Shown in pieces: positions 26,734 to 35,671 of a stretch of DNA of 64,000 nucleotides. The DNA is from Schaalia radingae (GTDB lineage Bacteria; Actinomycetota; Actinomycetes; Actinomycetales; Actinomycetaceae), in assembly GCF_900106055.1 (NCBI RefSeq), contig NZ_LT629792.1, positions 1,922,001 to 1,986,000 on the forward strand, written 5' to 3'. Position 1 is the stretch's first letter. Each line of letters starts with the position of its first letter. Below the pieces are notes generated by a model. It was given only the letters and a program-made list of their open reading frames with translations, had not been told where the DNA came from and made no database searches. The position numbers and the translations under genes were made by a program.

Positions 26734-27762
26734 CTAACGGGCCCGCTCACGCACGTCAAGCAATTCGAGCGCGGGGGTTGCCACGTCAATGCCTGACACG
26801 CTCATCACCTGCTCGATGACGGTGTTCGGGAAGACACTGACACCGCATGTCGCACCCAGCATTGCGCCGGTAATCGCGCCGATTGTGTCCGTGTCGCCTC
26901 CAATATTGGCGGCCTGGAGCAGAGCCTGATAGGGCTGCTGCGCGTAGCGGCGCGTTAACGCGAATGCGGCCGGAACAGCTTCATTGGATTCGACGGATGT
27001 TCCCACCATTTCGCGCAGCCAGGTTGCGAAGTCTTCCTCGTTCCTCTTGCGGGCATGATTGTGGGCGTACTGCGTGCGTGCAACGACGCTGGCTCGCGGA
27101 CTCCAGTGTCCGGGCGAACCCAGTCGGTCGATTTCGGTCAGCGCAAGTTCAAGTGCTGACAGGGTATCCAACCCGTTGATCCCCAGGCTGACGACTCCGG
27201 CGACGAGCGCAGCACTTTCAAAACCCTGCGTCGTATTGTGCGTCACCATGCATGATTCGCGCACTACGCGCGTGAACGCTTCGGCCTCGCGCATGTCGAT
27301 GGCTATGCCCACCGGCGTCACCCGCATCGCGGCGCCGTTGGTCGTGCCTTCCGTTCCAGTGGTGCCGTATTCGGCGCCGGCACGGATTTCTTCGAGTGCA
27401 CTCTTGGTGGAGGGGCCGAGCAGGTCGAGGGATCCTCGCGCTCTCATCGTGTCTTCCCACGCGAGCAGGCGGTGCGCCAGTTCAAGCGAATCAATGTGCC
27501 CGTCACCGTCGATCAACAGGGAGGCAACCAGGAGGGCCTGTTCGGTGTCGTCGGTGACATGGCCAGCTTTCATGGAGGGCGCGATGGGCTGCGTCGGGCT
27601 CGCATCGACGAGGCCGTCCACACGGATGTACGCCTGATGAATCTCCTCATGGCTCATCGATTGCGTGGGCATGCCGAGCGCATCACCGAGAGCAAGTCCA
27701 GTCAGAGCGCCGATCGCCCGATCCGCTTTGAGCGCTTGCGTTTGCTTCACGAAGTTCGTCAC
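26734..27762 (-). CDS. ADP-ribosylglycohydrolase family protein
   Basis: The 342-residue protein belongs to the DraG/ARH fold, which removes ADP-ribose from proteins or small molecules. Key parts are GALTGLALGDALGMPTQSMSHEEI at the start, VTDDTEQALLVASLL with the metal-binding Asp and Thr, NGAAMRVTPVGIA, and NIGGDTDTIGAITGAMLGA near the end, which carries the second metal site. All catalytic positions look intact. No ADP-ribosyltransferase is encoded nearby, so its substrate may be a metabolite such as an ADP-ribosyl compound. Its stop lies 8 bases from the SorC gene end, tail to tail. Confidence 0.92.
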   Translation of the reverse strand: MTNFVKQTQALKADRAIGALTGLALGDALGMPTQSMSHEEIHQAYIRVDGLVDASPTQPIAPSMKAGHVTDDTEQALLVASLLIDGDGHIDSLELAHRLLAWEDTMRARGSLDLLGPSTKSALEEIRAGAEYGTTGTEGTTNGAAMRVTPVGIAIDMREAEAFTRVVRESCMVTHNTTQGFESAALVAGVVSLGINGLDTLSALELALTEIDRLGSPGHWSPRASVVARTQYAHNHARKRNEEDFATWLREMVGTSVESNEAVPAAFALTRRYAQQPYQALLQAANIGGDTDTIGAITGAMLGATCGVSVFPNTVIEQVMSVSGIDVATPALELLDVRERAR

Positions 27763-27964
27763 GAATTACTGCCTTAGTGGTTCTGCGTCGTTTTATTAAT
27801 GTACGAGGGCATCTTTGGGCGCTGCCACATGAAAGCGCATGGGAGCCAGCAGGTGCCTTTCGTTTAATGTAAACACAGAACCTGCATGTTGGCTGAGAAG
27901 TTTCGGAGCGTAGGGCTCGTGAGCAGATACGGCCGGCATATATGTGTCCTGCCAGGCAGATGCG

Positions 27965-28064
27965 CTCAACAGGCGAAAGTCACTGCCAAGCGGGCACGGT
28001 CGACGGGCGAAAGTCGCCGGTAAGCAAGTACGTCCAGCAGGTAAATGCCACTAGCAAGCAGTAC
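27965..28064 (+). repeat. Three tandem repeats of 33-34 bp
   Basis: Units at 27965-27997, 27998-28031 and 28032-28064 follow the pattern GTCNACAGGCGAAAGTCNC then NNAAGCNNGTAC. They are degenerate but keep phase. They fill the gap between the ADP-ribosylglycohydrolase gene (start 27762) and lysS (end 28252). No other signal was seen in 27763-27964. Confidence 0.65.
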
Positions 28065-28120
28065 CCGTATTTGAGCTCCACTGCTTGCGCCTGCGCAGTC
28101 GATTGGTCTGCACCGCGGCA

Positions 28121-28198
28121 TCAGGCTGTGAGCAGCGCTGCCATCATCGATCCAACAATGAGCAGTCGCTTCTGGCTCGCCCGGCTCCGATTCATCAT
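28121..28198 (-). CDS. Possible 25-residue peptide, or remnant of a lipoprotein start
   Basis: ATG 28198 follows AAGGA at eight bases and encodes 25 residues: a basic start (MMNRSRASQKR) and a hydrophobic run ending LLTA before TGA. This looks like a lipoprotein signal stopped at the lipobox. In the same frame the next codon after TGA is TGC (Cys), and the frame then stays open for about 45 codons. It may be a broken lipoprotein gene, a small membrane peptide or chance. It lies downstream of lysS on the same strand. Confidence 0.35.
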   Translation of the reverse strand: MMNRSRASQKRLLIVGSMMAALLTA

Positions 28199-28251
28199 GG
28201 TCGTGTCCTTCTCATCGATGCAGTGTGGTGGTGCAGGCAGCTCGTAGCGGA

Positions 28252-29859
28252 TCAGATCTTCTTGACCAGCGGGAACGTGATGGTTTCTCTGATTCCCTGC
28301 CCCGTCAGAGCCATGAGCAGGCGATCCAGCCCCATTCCCATGCCGCCCGACGGAGGCATGCCGTATTCCATCGCCATCAGGAAGTCCTCGTCCAGCACCA
28401 TAGCTTCCGGGTCGCCTTCAGCAGCGGCGAGTGCCTGGGCTTCGAAGCGCTGGCGTTGGATCACGGGGTCGACCAGTTCCGAATAGGCTGTGGCCAGTTC
28501 AAACCCTCGCACATACAGATCCCACTTTTCCACCACGCCGGGCTTTGAGCGGTGTCCTCGTACCAGCGGTGAGGAATCTTCCGGGAAGTCGCGCACGAAA
28601 GTCGGTGCCCACAGACTGTCCCCCACGGTCTTTTCAAAAATGACTTCCGCAATCTTGCCATTGACGTAGTGGTCGGGGATCTCTTCGCCCAGATCCGTTG
28701 CGATGCGCACCAAATCCTCGCGAGAAGTCTGCGGGCTGATCGCGGTTCCGACCGCATCCGAAATCGAGTCATACAGGCTGATCGACTCCCACGATCCCGA
28801 CAGGTCGTAGGTCGAACCGTCGGGCAGGGTGACGACTTCGGTTCCCAGTGCGTCGCGCGCGGCTTTCTGAATGAAATCACGGGTACGCGTGGCCATCGTG
28901 TCGTAGGTTCCGTACGCTTCGTACGCTTCCAGCATTGTGAATTCAGGTGAGTGTGACGAGTCAGCGCCTTCATTGCGGAAGTTACGGTTGATCTCGAAGA
29001 CCTTGTCAACACCACCGACAACTGCGCGCTTGAGATACAGCTCAGGGGCGATACGCAGGTACAACTCCGTGTCGTAGGCATTCATGTGTGTTGAGAACGG
29101 GCGTGCTGCCGCACCGCCGTGCAGGACCTGCAGCATCGGCGTCTCAATTTCGATGAACCCTGCGTCATGGAAGTAGTCGCGCAGTGAACGCACAACGTTG
29201 GCTCGCATGCGCACCATCTCGCGAGCTGCGGGGCGCACGATCATGTCGAGGTAGCGGCGGCGCACGCGCATGTCCTCCGACAGCGCCATTTCCGTGCCGT
29301 CTTCAGCGGTGTAGGTCTTGGGAAGTGGACGCAGTGCCTTGGATGCGATCTTCCATGCGGGGGCATCCTCGCCCTCCCCCGGCTCTGCCATAATCGACAG
29401 TTCTCCGCGCCTGGATGAAATCACTCGCCCGTGGACGAAGAGGTGGTCTCCCAGGTCAACCTCGGACTTGTAGGTTGCGAGCGAGTCCGGTCCGACGGAG
29501 GCGGCGGACAGCATCACCTGGATGCGCACACCTGCGCCGTCCTGCAAGGTGGCGAAGCAAAGCTTTCCGCCGTTGCGCATCAGCATCACACGGCCGGCGA
29601 TTCCCACCACATCGTCGGTTTCTTCACCGGCTTCCAGATGTCCATGCGCCTCGCGCACCTGAGCGATGGTCGACGTGATCGGCAGTTCAACCGGGTAGGG
29701 CTGCTTCCCCTCGTCCAGCATGGTTTGACGTTTACCTGCACGGACCCGCATCTGTTCAGGCGCGTCGTCACGGCCCTGTCCCGCTTCCTTTCGAGGAGCG
29801 TTCGAATCGTCGTGTCCGGCCGGTTTCTGGGGCGTTAGTTCTTCACTCACGTGTGCCAT
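28252..29859 (-). CDS. lysS: Lysyl-tRNA synthetase, class II
   Basis: The enzyme charges tRNA-Lys. After a polar N-terminal extension of about 45 residues come the OB-fold anticodon domain ([24 protein letters not shown]) and the class II catalytic core. Motif 2 is [23 protein letters not shown] and motif 3 [13 protein letters not shown]. The start is set at ATG 29859 (MAHVSEE); an upstream GTG at 29904 is possible and neither has a strong ribosome site. Length about 535 residues. The pantothenate genes lie immediately upstream on the same strand. Confidence 0.95.
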   Translation of the reverse strand: MAHVSEELTPQKPAGHDDSNAPRKEAGQGRDDAPEQMRVRAGKRQTMLDEGKQPYPVELPITSTIAQVREAHGHLEAGEETDDVVGIAGRVMLMRNGGKLCFATLQDGAGVRIQVMLSAASVGPDSLATYKSEVDLGDHLFVHGRVISSRRGELSIMAEPGEGEDAPAWKIASKALRPLPKTYTAEDGTEMALSEDMRVRRRYLDMIVRPAAREMVRMRANVVRSLRDYFHDAGFIEIETPMLQVLHGGAAARPFSTHMNAYDTELYLRIAPELYLKRAVVGGVDKVFEINRNFRNEGADSSHSPEFTMLEAYEAYGTYDTMATRTRDFIQKAARDALGTEVVTLPDGSTYDLSGSWESISLYDSISDAVGTAISPQTSREDLVRIATDLGEEIPDHYVNGKIAEVIFEKTVGDSLWAPTFVRDFPEDSSPLVRGHRSKPGVVEKWDLYVRGFELATAYSELVDPVIQRQRFEAQALAAAEGDPEAMVLDEDFLMAMEYGMPPSGGMGMGLDRLLMALTGQGIRETITFPLVKKI

Positions 29860-29908
29860 GGTATCTGTTTCAGTCTTTCTTCGAAAAACGAGGGAGGCCT
29901 CCACTGTC

Positions 29909-30394
29909 TCAGTTCATACCTGAACTGTGCAGATCCAGCTCGCGGGCGCGTTCGGAGTCCTCGGGCACGCGACCAGGATGAGAGCCACATTCCACGATGT
30001 GATTGTCGCGGTCAACGAAGACCACATGAGGCTGCCAGGATTCCAGTCGTGATTCTGGAACGGACACGTACGCCATGATAATGACCAGGTCCCCCACGCC
30101 GATTTTTCGGGCTGCGGCACCGTTAAGCTGCACCACGCCCGAACCGGCCGGCCCGGCGATGGTGTACGTCGTCAACCGCTCACCGTTATTGATATCGACG
30201 ATATCCACCTGCTGGCCTTCACGGATGTCGGCTGCTTCCAGCAGATCCGCATCAATCGTCACCGACCCGACATAGTGCAGGTCGGCATCGGTGACGCGCG
30301 CACGATGAATCTTGCCGCATATCATCGGGCGGTACACTTCCGCGGGCGAGCTGGCCGCGCGCGGGCCCATCGCTGGTGCGCTCTGGTCAGTCAT
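29909..30394 (-). CDS. panD: Aspartate 1-decarboxylase
   Basis: PanD makes beta-alanine for pantothenate from aspartate using a pyruvoyl group. The proenzyme cleavage site Gly43-Ser44 lies in [10 protein letters not shown], so Ser44 becomes the pyruvoyl residue. The core [16 protein letters not shown] and the later [26 protein letters not shown] are typical. The ATG at 30394 overlaps the panC stop by eight bases, indicating coupling. This start gives about 23 residues more than canonical PanD; Met24 is an alternative. The C-terminus is also slightly long. Confidence 0.95.
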   Translation of the reverse strand: MTDQSAPAMGPRAASSPAEVYRPMICGKIHRARVTDADLHYVGSVTIDADLLEAADIREGQQVDIVDINNGERLTTYTIAGPAGSGVVQLNGAAARKIGVGDLVIIMAYVSVPESRLESWQPHVVFVDRDNHIVECGSHPGRVPEDSERARELDLHSSGMN

Positions 30395-31301
30395 TGGCAT
30401 CCCCCGAGGCGCCCTTTGGGCGGTCAATGATCGTATTGTCGATCAGGCGGGTCGACCCCACGCGCGCTGCCAGCAGCACATATGCGCGGTCGGGCCACTG
30501 ATCGGTGGTGGGCACCGTTACTCCTGACTGGTCAGAGTCTGCGAGCGCCACGATCTGAAAAGTCGCTTCGTCTGTCAGCGCCACATAGTCACGCTCCACG
30601 CCTTCGGCTTCGTCGAGCACCTGCGCTGCAGCTTCCACGACTGCGCTGGGCGAGTCACCCTCGTTGGCACGTTGATGAGCGGTGCGCAGGGCGCGCGACA
30701 ATGTCAACGCGCGTTCACGTTCCTCATCCGAGAGGTACTGGTTGCGGCTGGACAGTGCCAGGCCGTCTGTATCGCGCGCAATCGGCACGCCTTCGATGCG
30801 CACCGGCACGTCGAGTTCGTCCATCAGGTTGCGTACCATCGCGAGCTGTTGCGCGTCCTTTTGGCCAAACAGCGCAACATCGGGGCGGACGCGCTGGATG
30901 ACCTTGGTGACGACAAGCGCCACGCCAGCCAGGTGCGTGGGCCGGGTCTTGCCTTCCAGAACGCGCGCGATTGGCCCCGGATCAATGGTCACGGCGGGTT
31001 CGTGCGGATACACGTCATCGGGCGTCGGGGCGTACACCACGTCCACATCAAGGTCACTGAGCTTGGCGAGGTCGGCGTCAAATGTGTGCGGGTAGGCGTC
31101 AAAGTCTTCACCGGGTGCAAACTGCGTCGGATTAACAAAAATCGACACGATCACGTGATCTGCCAGTTCCTTGCCGCGCCGAACGAGCGACAGGTGTCCT
31201 TCGTGCAGGGCGCCCATCGTCATGACCAGTGCGCGCGTGCCCGTCATGTGTGCCAGCGCATCATGTAGTTCGGCGCGAGTATGTGCAACGATCGGGGTCA
31301 T
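30387..31301 (-). CDS. panC: Pantothenate synthetase
   Basis: PanC joins pantoate and beta-alanine with ATP. The HIGH-like motif is MGALHEGHLSLVRRGKELAD, and the KMSKS equivalent region is LALSSRNQYLS. The FVNPTQF motif and DVYPHE segment bind pantoate. The 304-residue length is normal. GAAGGAGG precedes the ATG. It follows the DUF2520 oxidoreductase gene and overlaps panD, so three genes act in one pathway. No panB is in the window. Confidence 0.96.
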   Translation of the reverse strand: MTPIVAHTRAELHDALAHMTGTRALVMTMGALHEGHLSLVRRGKELADHVIVSIFVNPTQFAPGEDFDAYPHTFDADLAKLSDLDVDVVYAPTPDDVYPHEPAVTIDPGPIARVLEGKTRPTHLAGVALVVTKVIQRVRPDVALFGQKDAQQLAMVRNLMDELDVPVRIEGVPIARDTDGLALSSRNQYLSDEERERALTLSRALRTAHQRANEGDSPSAVVEAAAQVLDEAEGVERDYVALTDEATFQIVALADSDQSGVTVPTTDQWPDRAYVLLAARVGSTRLIDNTIIDRPKGASGDAND

Positions 31302-31446
31302 CGTTTCAGCCTCCTTCAGACCCTTCTATTGTTCCCCCGATTCGGTCTGCTTCCCACCACAATTGGTGCGCAACTGGTCACGATTGACGAGGCTGGCGCA
31401 CGCGCCGCTGATCGCACGCGACATTGAAGGTGCTGGGGCGAGGCGG

Positions 31447-32436
31447 TTATGACTCCATCAGGGCGGTGCGCAGCTCGTCGGCTGCGCGTTGGGACAGGCG
31501 GCCACTGCGCGTGAGCATCGTGATCGTTGCCTGCGCCATATCTGCGTAGTTGTCGGCAGAATCGGTCAGCCGCGCGCCTGCCTGCTCGTTGTCCTCGGCG
31601 GCCAGGCGCGCAGCTTTGTGGAGTGCGGTGATGTGTGCGCCGACAGTTCCTGAATCGGCGCGCACGATCGGGCCGGTCAACCCCTGTTCTCCTTCGGTCA
31701 GCGCGCGATCCAGCGCAGCTTCGACCAGGGGTCGCAGGTACGTGCCGGACTGTTCGACTCCGGCAGCTTCCAGCATGCGTCGGGCGTGCACGATCAGTGT
31801 GACGAGGTGGTTGGCACCATGCGCAAGTGCCGCGTGATATAAGGTGCGGTCGTTTTCCTGTACGATCACGGGTTCTCCACCCAACTCCACCACCAGTGCC
31901 TGCGCAATCGGCACCAGCGCAGCAGGCGCGGTCACGGCGAATGGTGTGCCCACCAGGCGGGACACATCGATGGACGTGCCGGTGAACGTCATTGCCGGAT
32001 GCAGTGCGATCGGCAGTGCGCCTGCCTGTTGGGCTTTGTTCAAGATGGCGACGCCGTGCGTTCCGCACGTGTGCGCGACGATCTGGCCAGGACGGAACGC
32101 TCCCAGATCTGCCAGTCCGCTCACCAGTGGTTCGATCGCATCGTCAGGGATGGCGATGAGGACTAGGTCGGCGGCGGAGATGACGTCAGGAATATCCATG
32201 ATCGGCACTCCCGGCAGCATGACCTCTGCACGTTCGCGCGCCTGGGGTGACGACGCATTCACCGCGACGATATCGTGACCGGCTGCACGCAACGCGGATC
32301 CCAGGGGAGGACCGACATGCCCCATCCCAATGATTCCGATATGGAGCTGGTCGGGGCGCGGACGACGCGACGGTTCGCCCGCATGCTCATGCGCGCTGCG
32401 CCTCGGGCACTCATGCGCGTCGTGCAAGGGATTCAC
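31447..32436 (-). CDS. Rossmann-like DUF2520 oxidoreductase, possible ketopantoate reductase
   Basis: The protein has an NAD(P) Rossmann domain (IGIIGMGHVGPPLGSALRAAGHDIVAVNASS, about 33-63) and a C-terminal DUF2520 helical domain (HPAMTFTG, LYHAALAHGANHLVTLI). Family members cluster with panC in Actinobacteria, and the related PanG of Francisella is reported as an alternative ketopantoate reductase. That makes conversion of ketopantoate to pantoate the best guess; no panE was seen here. The ATG at 32436 gives a basic N-terminus of about 30 residues before the Rossmann fold, so a later start is possible. It is 11 bases downstream of the large PH-domain gene. Confidence 0.85.
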   Translation of the reverse strand: MNPLHDAHECPRRSAHEHAGEPSRRPRPDQLHIGIIGMGHVGPPLGSALRAAGHDIVAVNASSPQARERAEVMLPGVPIMDIPDVISAADLVLIAIPDDAIEPLVSGLADLGAFRPGQIVAHTCGTHGVAILNKAQQAGALPIALHPAMTFTGTSIDVSRLVGTPFAVTAPAALVPIAQALVVELGGEPVIVQENDRTLYHAALAHGANHLVTLIVHARRMLEAAGVEQSGTYLRPLVEAALDRALTEGEQGLTGPIVRADSGTVGAHITALHKAARLAAEDNEQAGARLTDSADNYADMAQATITMLTRSGRLSQRAADELRTALMES

Positions 32437-32447
32437 AAGTGTTTACC

Positions 32448-34343
32448 CTACCGCTCGTCAGAGCCCGCTGCGGGCGGGGCGTCAGTGTCAGCTCCAACTG
32501 CGGGCGAAACATCCTCAGGTGAATCCTCGTAAACATTGGCACTGTGTTCAATCTGCTCGGCAACCTTCGGATCGGACACTGACTGGGCCACGCGACGCAT
32601 CCAGCGTTCAGGCGGCTCATGGTCACGGCGAAGTCGCCCTCGTTCCATCAGGGTTGCAACCATCGTGGTGGCGAATTCCAGGTCAAGATGGTGAGCAGCA
32701 ATCGGTGCCTGACCGTTGACCAGTTTCGGATTGACCATAGCGAGCTTGCGCCTGCGCATCCACGGCCCCTGGTAGATGCTCACTGACTGGAAACGCTCAT
32801 AGGGCATGATCGTCAAGGTGTGAGTGACGCGCCCATCGCGCACCGCCATCACCCGTTCGGTCAAAGCCGCGCCGCGCCTGCGCCAGACAATCGGATCCAT
32901 GACTTTTGAGCGCTCCGGGTTGGGCACAAAGTAGCGGCTGGAACTGCGGTTATCCCCATGCAGGCCGTCGTGGATCAGGGCGAGGGGGTCATCCACACCC
33001 AGGTCCTGGATCACCATCCACACAGCCAGTTCAGCTTCTTCGCGCGTGCCGACCGGGAGCAGCACGTAGGAGGCGTAAGCCATTTCCGATCCGTTGGAAG
33101 AATTGCCTGCGTAGCCGGCCATCGAGACGGTGACGCGGTACCAGTCTTTGGTGCGCCACAGGAAGGGTTGCGTGATGCGCACGGAGTGGACGCGTCGCGG
33201 CGGAATGGTTTGGGAACGCGTCGAAGTCAGGCCCTTGCGAATACGGATGCCCGAAGCTGAGATACCTGCGCGGAAGTCGAACGCGCCGGCAAAACGGCTC
33301 CACGCAAAACTGCCGATGGGCAGAATACCGACGATGATCGGGATGAAACCTGACACGCCTGCCAGCCCCTCCGTCAGTATCAAGGCGATCATGCCGATCA
33401 TGGCAGCCAGGAACACCAGGAAGGAGATGATCAGGCCAACCGACATGAACAATGAGGCAATGAGACGTCCAGATGGCACACGGAAGACTTCATTTTCCTG
33501 TGCCTCCGGAGCAGGAGCACCAGTGCCGATACTGTCACTTACGGCGACCTGTTCACCGAAGTCAACGTCGGGAGCTTCCGCGGCAGCTTCACGTGCCTGA
33601 CGCGCCAGCGCAGCGGATGCTGATCCGGATGTGACACCCGCAGCCAGTGCGAGGATTTCGGCGCGCAGATTGTGGAGTGTTTCAGTTTTCAGGTAACCGA
33701 ACTCCAGGTTCGAATGTGACCCGCCTGCCACTTCGATGGTGACTTTGCCCAGACCGAAAATCCTGCCAAGCAGAGGCTGGACGATGTCAACCGCCTGGAT
33801 TTTTTCCAGTCGGGCATGGCGTTGTGCTCGGAAGATGATGCCCGACCGGTACCAGACGGCTTCATCGGTGAGAGCGTAGGCCGTGCGCTTCCACGCAAAA
33901 TAGGAGTACACGCCCACCAGCACCGAAAAGAGTGCGATAGCCGCTAGGATGTAGCCCGCGATATGGAGGGCCGGCATGTGGGAGATGACGTCCGAGTCAA
34001 GCAGCTCAGAGATCACACCGGTGCCTTGGTAGGCCAGGAATGCCACCAGAGCAGCAAAGAACTGCCACGTGTTGAGGACCGGTGAAATGCGGTGGACTTT
34101 ACGCCACCCTTCCTCCGGCAGCGCATTGTCGAGGGCGCTCGCCGTGCGCTTCTTTCGCTCGGACTGTGACGGCGTGTGCGAAGCGGGCAGAGTCGCCCCC
34201 GTATGCGGAGTCGATGCAACGGACGAAGGTGACTGCGAAGGCGAGCATGACTGTGCGGGCGTCGTTCGCATTGTCGGCTCTACTGGTTCTGTGGGCGCAG
34301 GTGCGCCCGATGGGTCTGCGGTCTCGTTGCTCATATCGCTCAC
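32448..34343 (-). CDS. Large bacterial PH-domain membrane protein (YdbT-like)
   Basis: The 631-residue protein starts with a Pro/Ser/Thr-rich segment (1-75), then paired membrane helices (about 95-160) and repeated bPH2 domains: YALTDEAVWYRSGIIFRAQRHARLEKIQAVD (about 175-225), a second after membrane helices around 305-355, and a third with MPYERFQSVSIYQGPWMRRRK (about 540-590). An acidic C-terminus follows. YdbS/YdbT pairs are widespread and linked to envelope stress or peptide resistance in Bacillus. It overlaps the small PH gene upstream by four bases, so they are coupled. Confidence 0.88.
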   Translation of the reverse strand: MSDMSNETADPSGAPAPTEPVEPTMRTTPAQSCSPSQSPSSVASTPHTGATLPASHTPSQSERKKRTASALDNALPEEGWRKVHRISPVLNTWQFFAALVAFLAYQGTGVISELLDSDVISHMPALHIAGYILAAIALFSVLVGVYSYFAWKRTAYALTDEAVWYRSGIIFRAQRHARLEKIQAVDIVQPLLGRIFGLGKVTIEVAGGSHSNLEFGYLKTETLHNLRAEILALAAGVTSGSASAALARQAREAAAEAPDVDFGEQVAVSDSIGTGAPAPEAQENEVFRVPSGRLIASLFMSVGLIISFLVFLAAMIGMIALILTEGLAGVSGFIPIIVGILPIGSFAWSRFAGAFDFRAGISASGIRIRKGLTSTRSQTIPPRRVHSVRITQPFLWRTKDWYRVTVSMAGYAGNSSNGSEMAYASYVLLPVGTREEAELAVWMVIQDLGVDDPLALIHDGLHGDNRSSSRYFVPNPERSKVMDPIVWRRRGAALTERVMAVRDGRVTHTLTIMPYERFQSVSIYQGPWMRRRKLAMVNPKLVNGQAPIAAHHLDLEFATTMVATLMERGRLRRDHEPPERWMRRVAQSVSDPKVAEQIEHSANVYEDSPEDVSPAVGADTDAPPAAGSDER

Positions 34344-34822
34344 AGTCCCGTCAGTTCTTCAGAGCCACGCTTAGCCAGCATGTCGCGCAGCTGGGCTGCC
34401 TGGTCGGTCGGCAGGCCATCAATCGAGCCGGCCGTTTCGTTGGACGCTGTATTGATCTTGATGGACGCAATGCCGTAGTGACGGGCTATCGGCCCCTCGG
34501 ACACATCGACATACTGGATTCGACCGTAGGGGATAATGCTGAGATTGCGGAACATGATGCCGGAGCGGATCATGAATTCGTCGTTGCTGAATGCGAATCC
34601 CAGCGCGCGTACCTGCCGCTGGATCAGCCAGATCTGCCAGATGCTGTACGCAATGATGACTCCGGTGCCGATCCACCACCAGGGAAACGACACGATAGCC
34701 AGCACTGCGAAGATCAGGGCAGGCGGAATGACAAAGATCAGAACTCCAATTGTGCGCACTCGAGCCAGCGCCGGCGACACCGGCGTAAATGTGATGCCTT
34801 CCGGACTCATTGGATCTGTCAT
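34340..34822 (-). CDS. Small bacterial PH-domain membrane protein (YdbS-like)
   Basis: The 160-residue protein has two N-terminal membrane helices (about 25-70, IGVLIFVIPPALIFAVLAIVS) and one bPH2 domain (FAFSNDEFMIRSGIMFRNLSIIPYGRIQYVDVSEGP). It forms the partner of the larger PH protein and is translationally coupled to it. The ATG at 34822 has AGGGAG six bases upstream; the ATG 18 bases earlier has none. The function is unknown beyond membrane association. Confidence 0.88.
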   Translation of the reverse strand: MTDPMSPEGITFTPVSPALARVRTIGVLIFVIPPALIFAVLAIVSFPWWWIGTGVIIAYSIWQIWLIQRQVRALGFAFSNDEFMIRSGIMFRNLSIIPYGRIQYVDVSEGPIARHYGIASIKINTASNETAGSIDGLPTDQAAQLRDMLAKRGSEELTGL

Positions 34823-34946
34823 CACGGTCTCCCTCATCATTCGTTCAATTTCATCGTCAATAGTGGCACATCGTTGGGGCGAGGAACATGCTGAACTCTC
34901 ACGCGTCGTTCAGCCAACTTTCAGGATGAACCGCCACACTAAGTGT

Positions 34947-35669
34947 ATGGCTGTTCATATCCCGACTTCATCCGACTCCGCCGAAGCGCGTCTGCTCGTC
35001 GTCGATGACGAGCCGAATATCCGCGACCTTCTCGCATCATCATTGCGTTTTGCTGGATTCGAAGTGATCGCTGCTGCGGATGGTGCCAGCGCTTTTCACG
35101 AGGCCACGCAATCCCACCCTGATCTCATCGTGCTGGATGTGATGCTGCCCGACATGGATGGCTTCACGGTGACGCGGCGTTTACGCGAAGCGGGTATCAC
35201 GGTTCCGGTCCTGTTCCTGACTGCGCGTGACGATATGCGCGACAAAATCCAGGGGCTGACAGTGGGCGGAGACGACTATGTCACCAAACCTTTCGGCCTG
35301 GAGGAAGTCGTCGCTCGCATCCGCGCCATCCTGCGCCGTACTCACCACAGCGGCGAAGATGACGGCATGCTGCGTGTGGGGGATTTGGAACTGGACGAGG
35401 ATGCTCACGAGGTTCGCCGCGCGGGCATCGATATCGAGCTATCCCCCACCGAGTTCAAGCTCTTACGCTACCTGATGATCAACGAGGGGCGCGTCGTCTC
35501 CAAGATGCAGATCCTTGATCACGTGTGGGAATACGACTGGGATGGTGAAGCAGCCATCGTTGAGTCGTATATTTCCTACCTGCGTCGCAAATTGTCAGTC
35601 GAAGGATCGTCGGGCGAGCTCATCCACACTCGCCGCGGCGTGGGCTACATGCTGAGGGAAGACAGCTGA
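34947..35669 (+). CDS. OmpR-family response regulator
   Basis: The 240-residue regulator has a receiver domain (about 13-130) with acidic pair DDEP, phosphorylated Asp64 in LIVLDVMLPDMDGF and Lys in DDYVTKPFGLEEV. A winged-helix DNA-binding domain (about 145-237) ends TRRGVGYMLRE. The start is ATG 34947; a longer frame upstream is not supported. It lies two bases before the histidine kinase gene, so they form a two-component system. The nearest named relatives are the mycobacterial TcrX/TrcR types. The signal is unknown. Confidence 0.94.
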   Translation: MAVHIPTSSDSAEARLLVVDDEPNIRDLLASSLRFAGFEVIAAADGASAFHEATQSHPDLIVLDVMLPDMDGFTVTRRLREAGITVPVLFLTARDDMRDKIQGLTVGGDDYVTKPFGLEEVVARIRAILRRTHHSGEDDGMLRVGDLELDEDAHEVRRAGIDIELSPTEFKLLRYLMINEGRVVSKMQILDHVWEYDWDGEAAIVESYISYLRRKLSVEGSSGELIHTRRGVGYMLREDS

Positions 35670-35671
35670 CA

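Noticed and set aside
31316..32068. 250-codon minus-strand open frame overlapping the DUF2520 gene
   Set aside because: It is out of frame with the recognisable DUF2520 protein, Arg-rich and without any family features.
34536..34946. N-terminal extension of the response regulator frame
   Set aside because: It overlaps the start of the PH gene on the other strand; the receiver domain begins right after ATG 34947.
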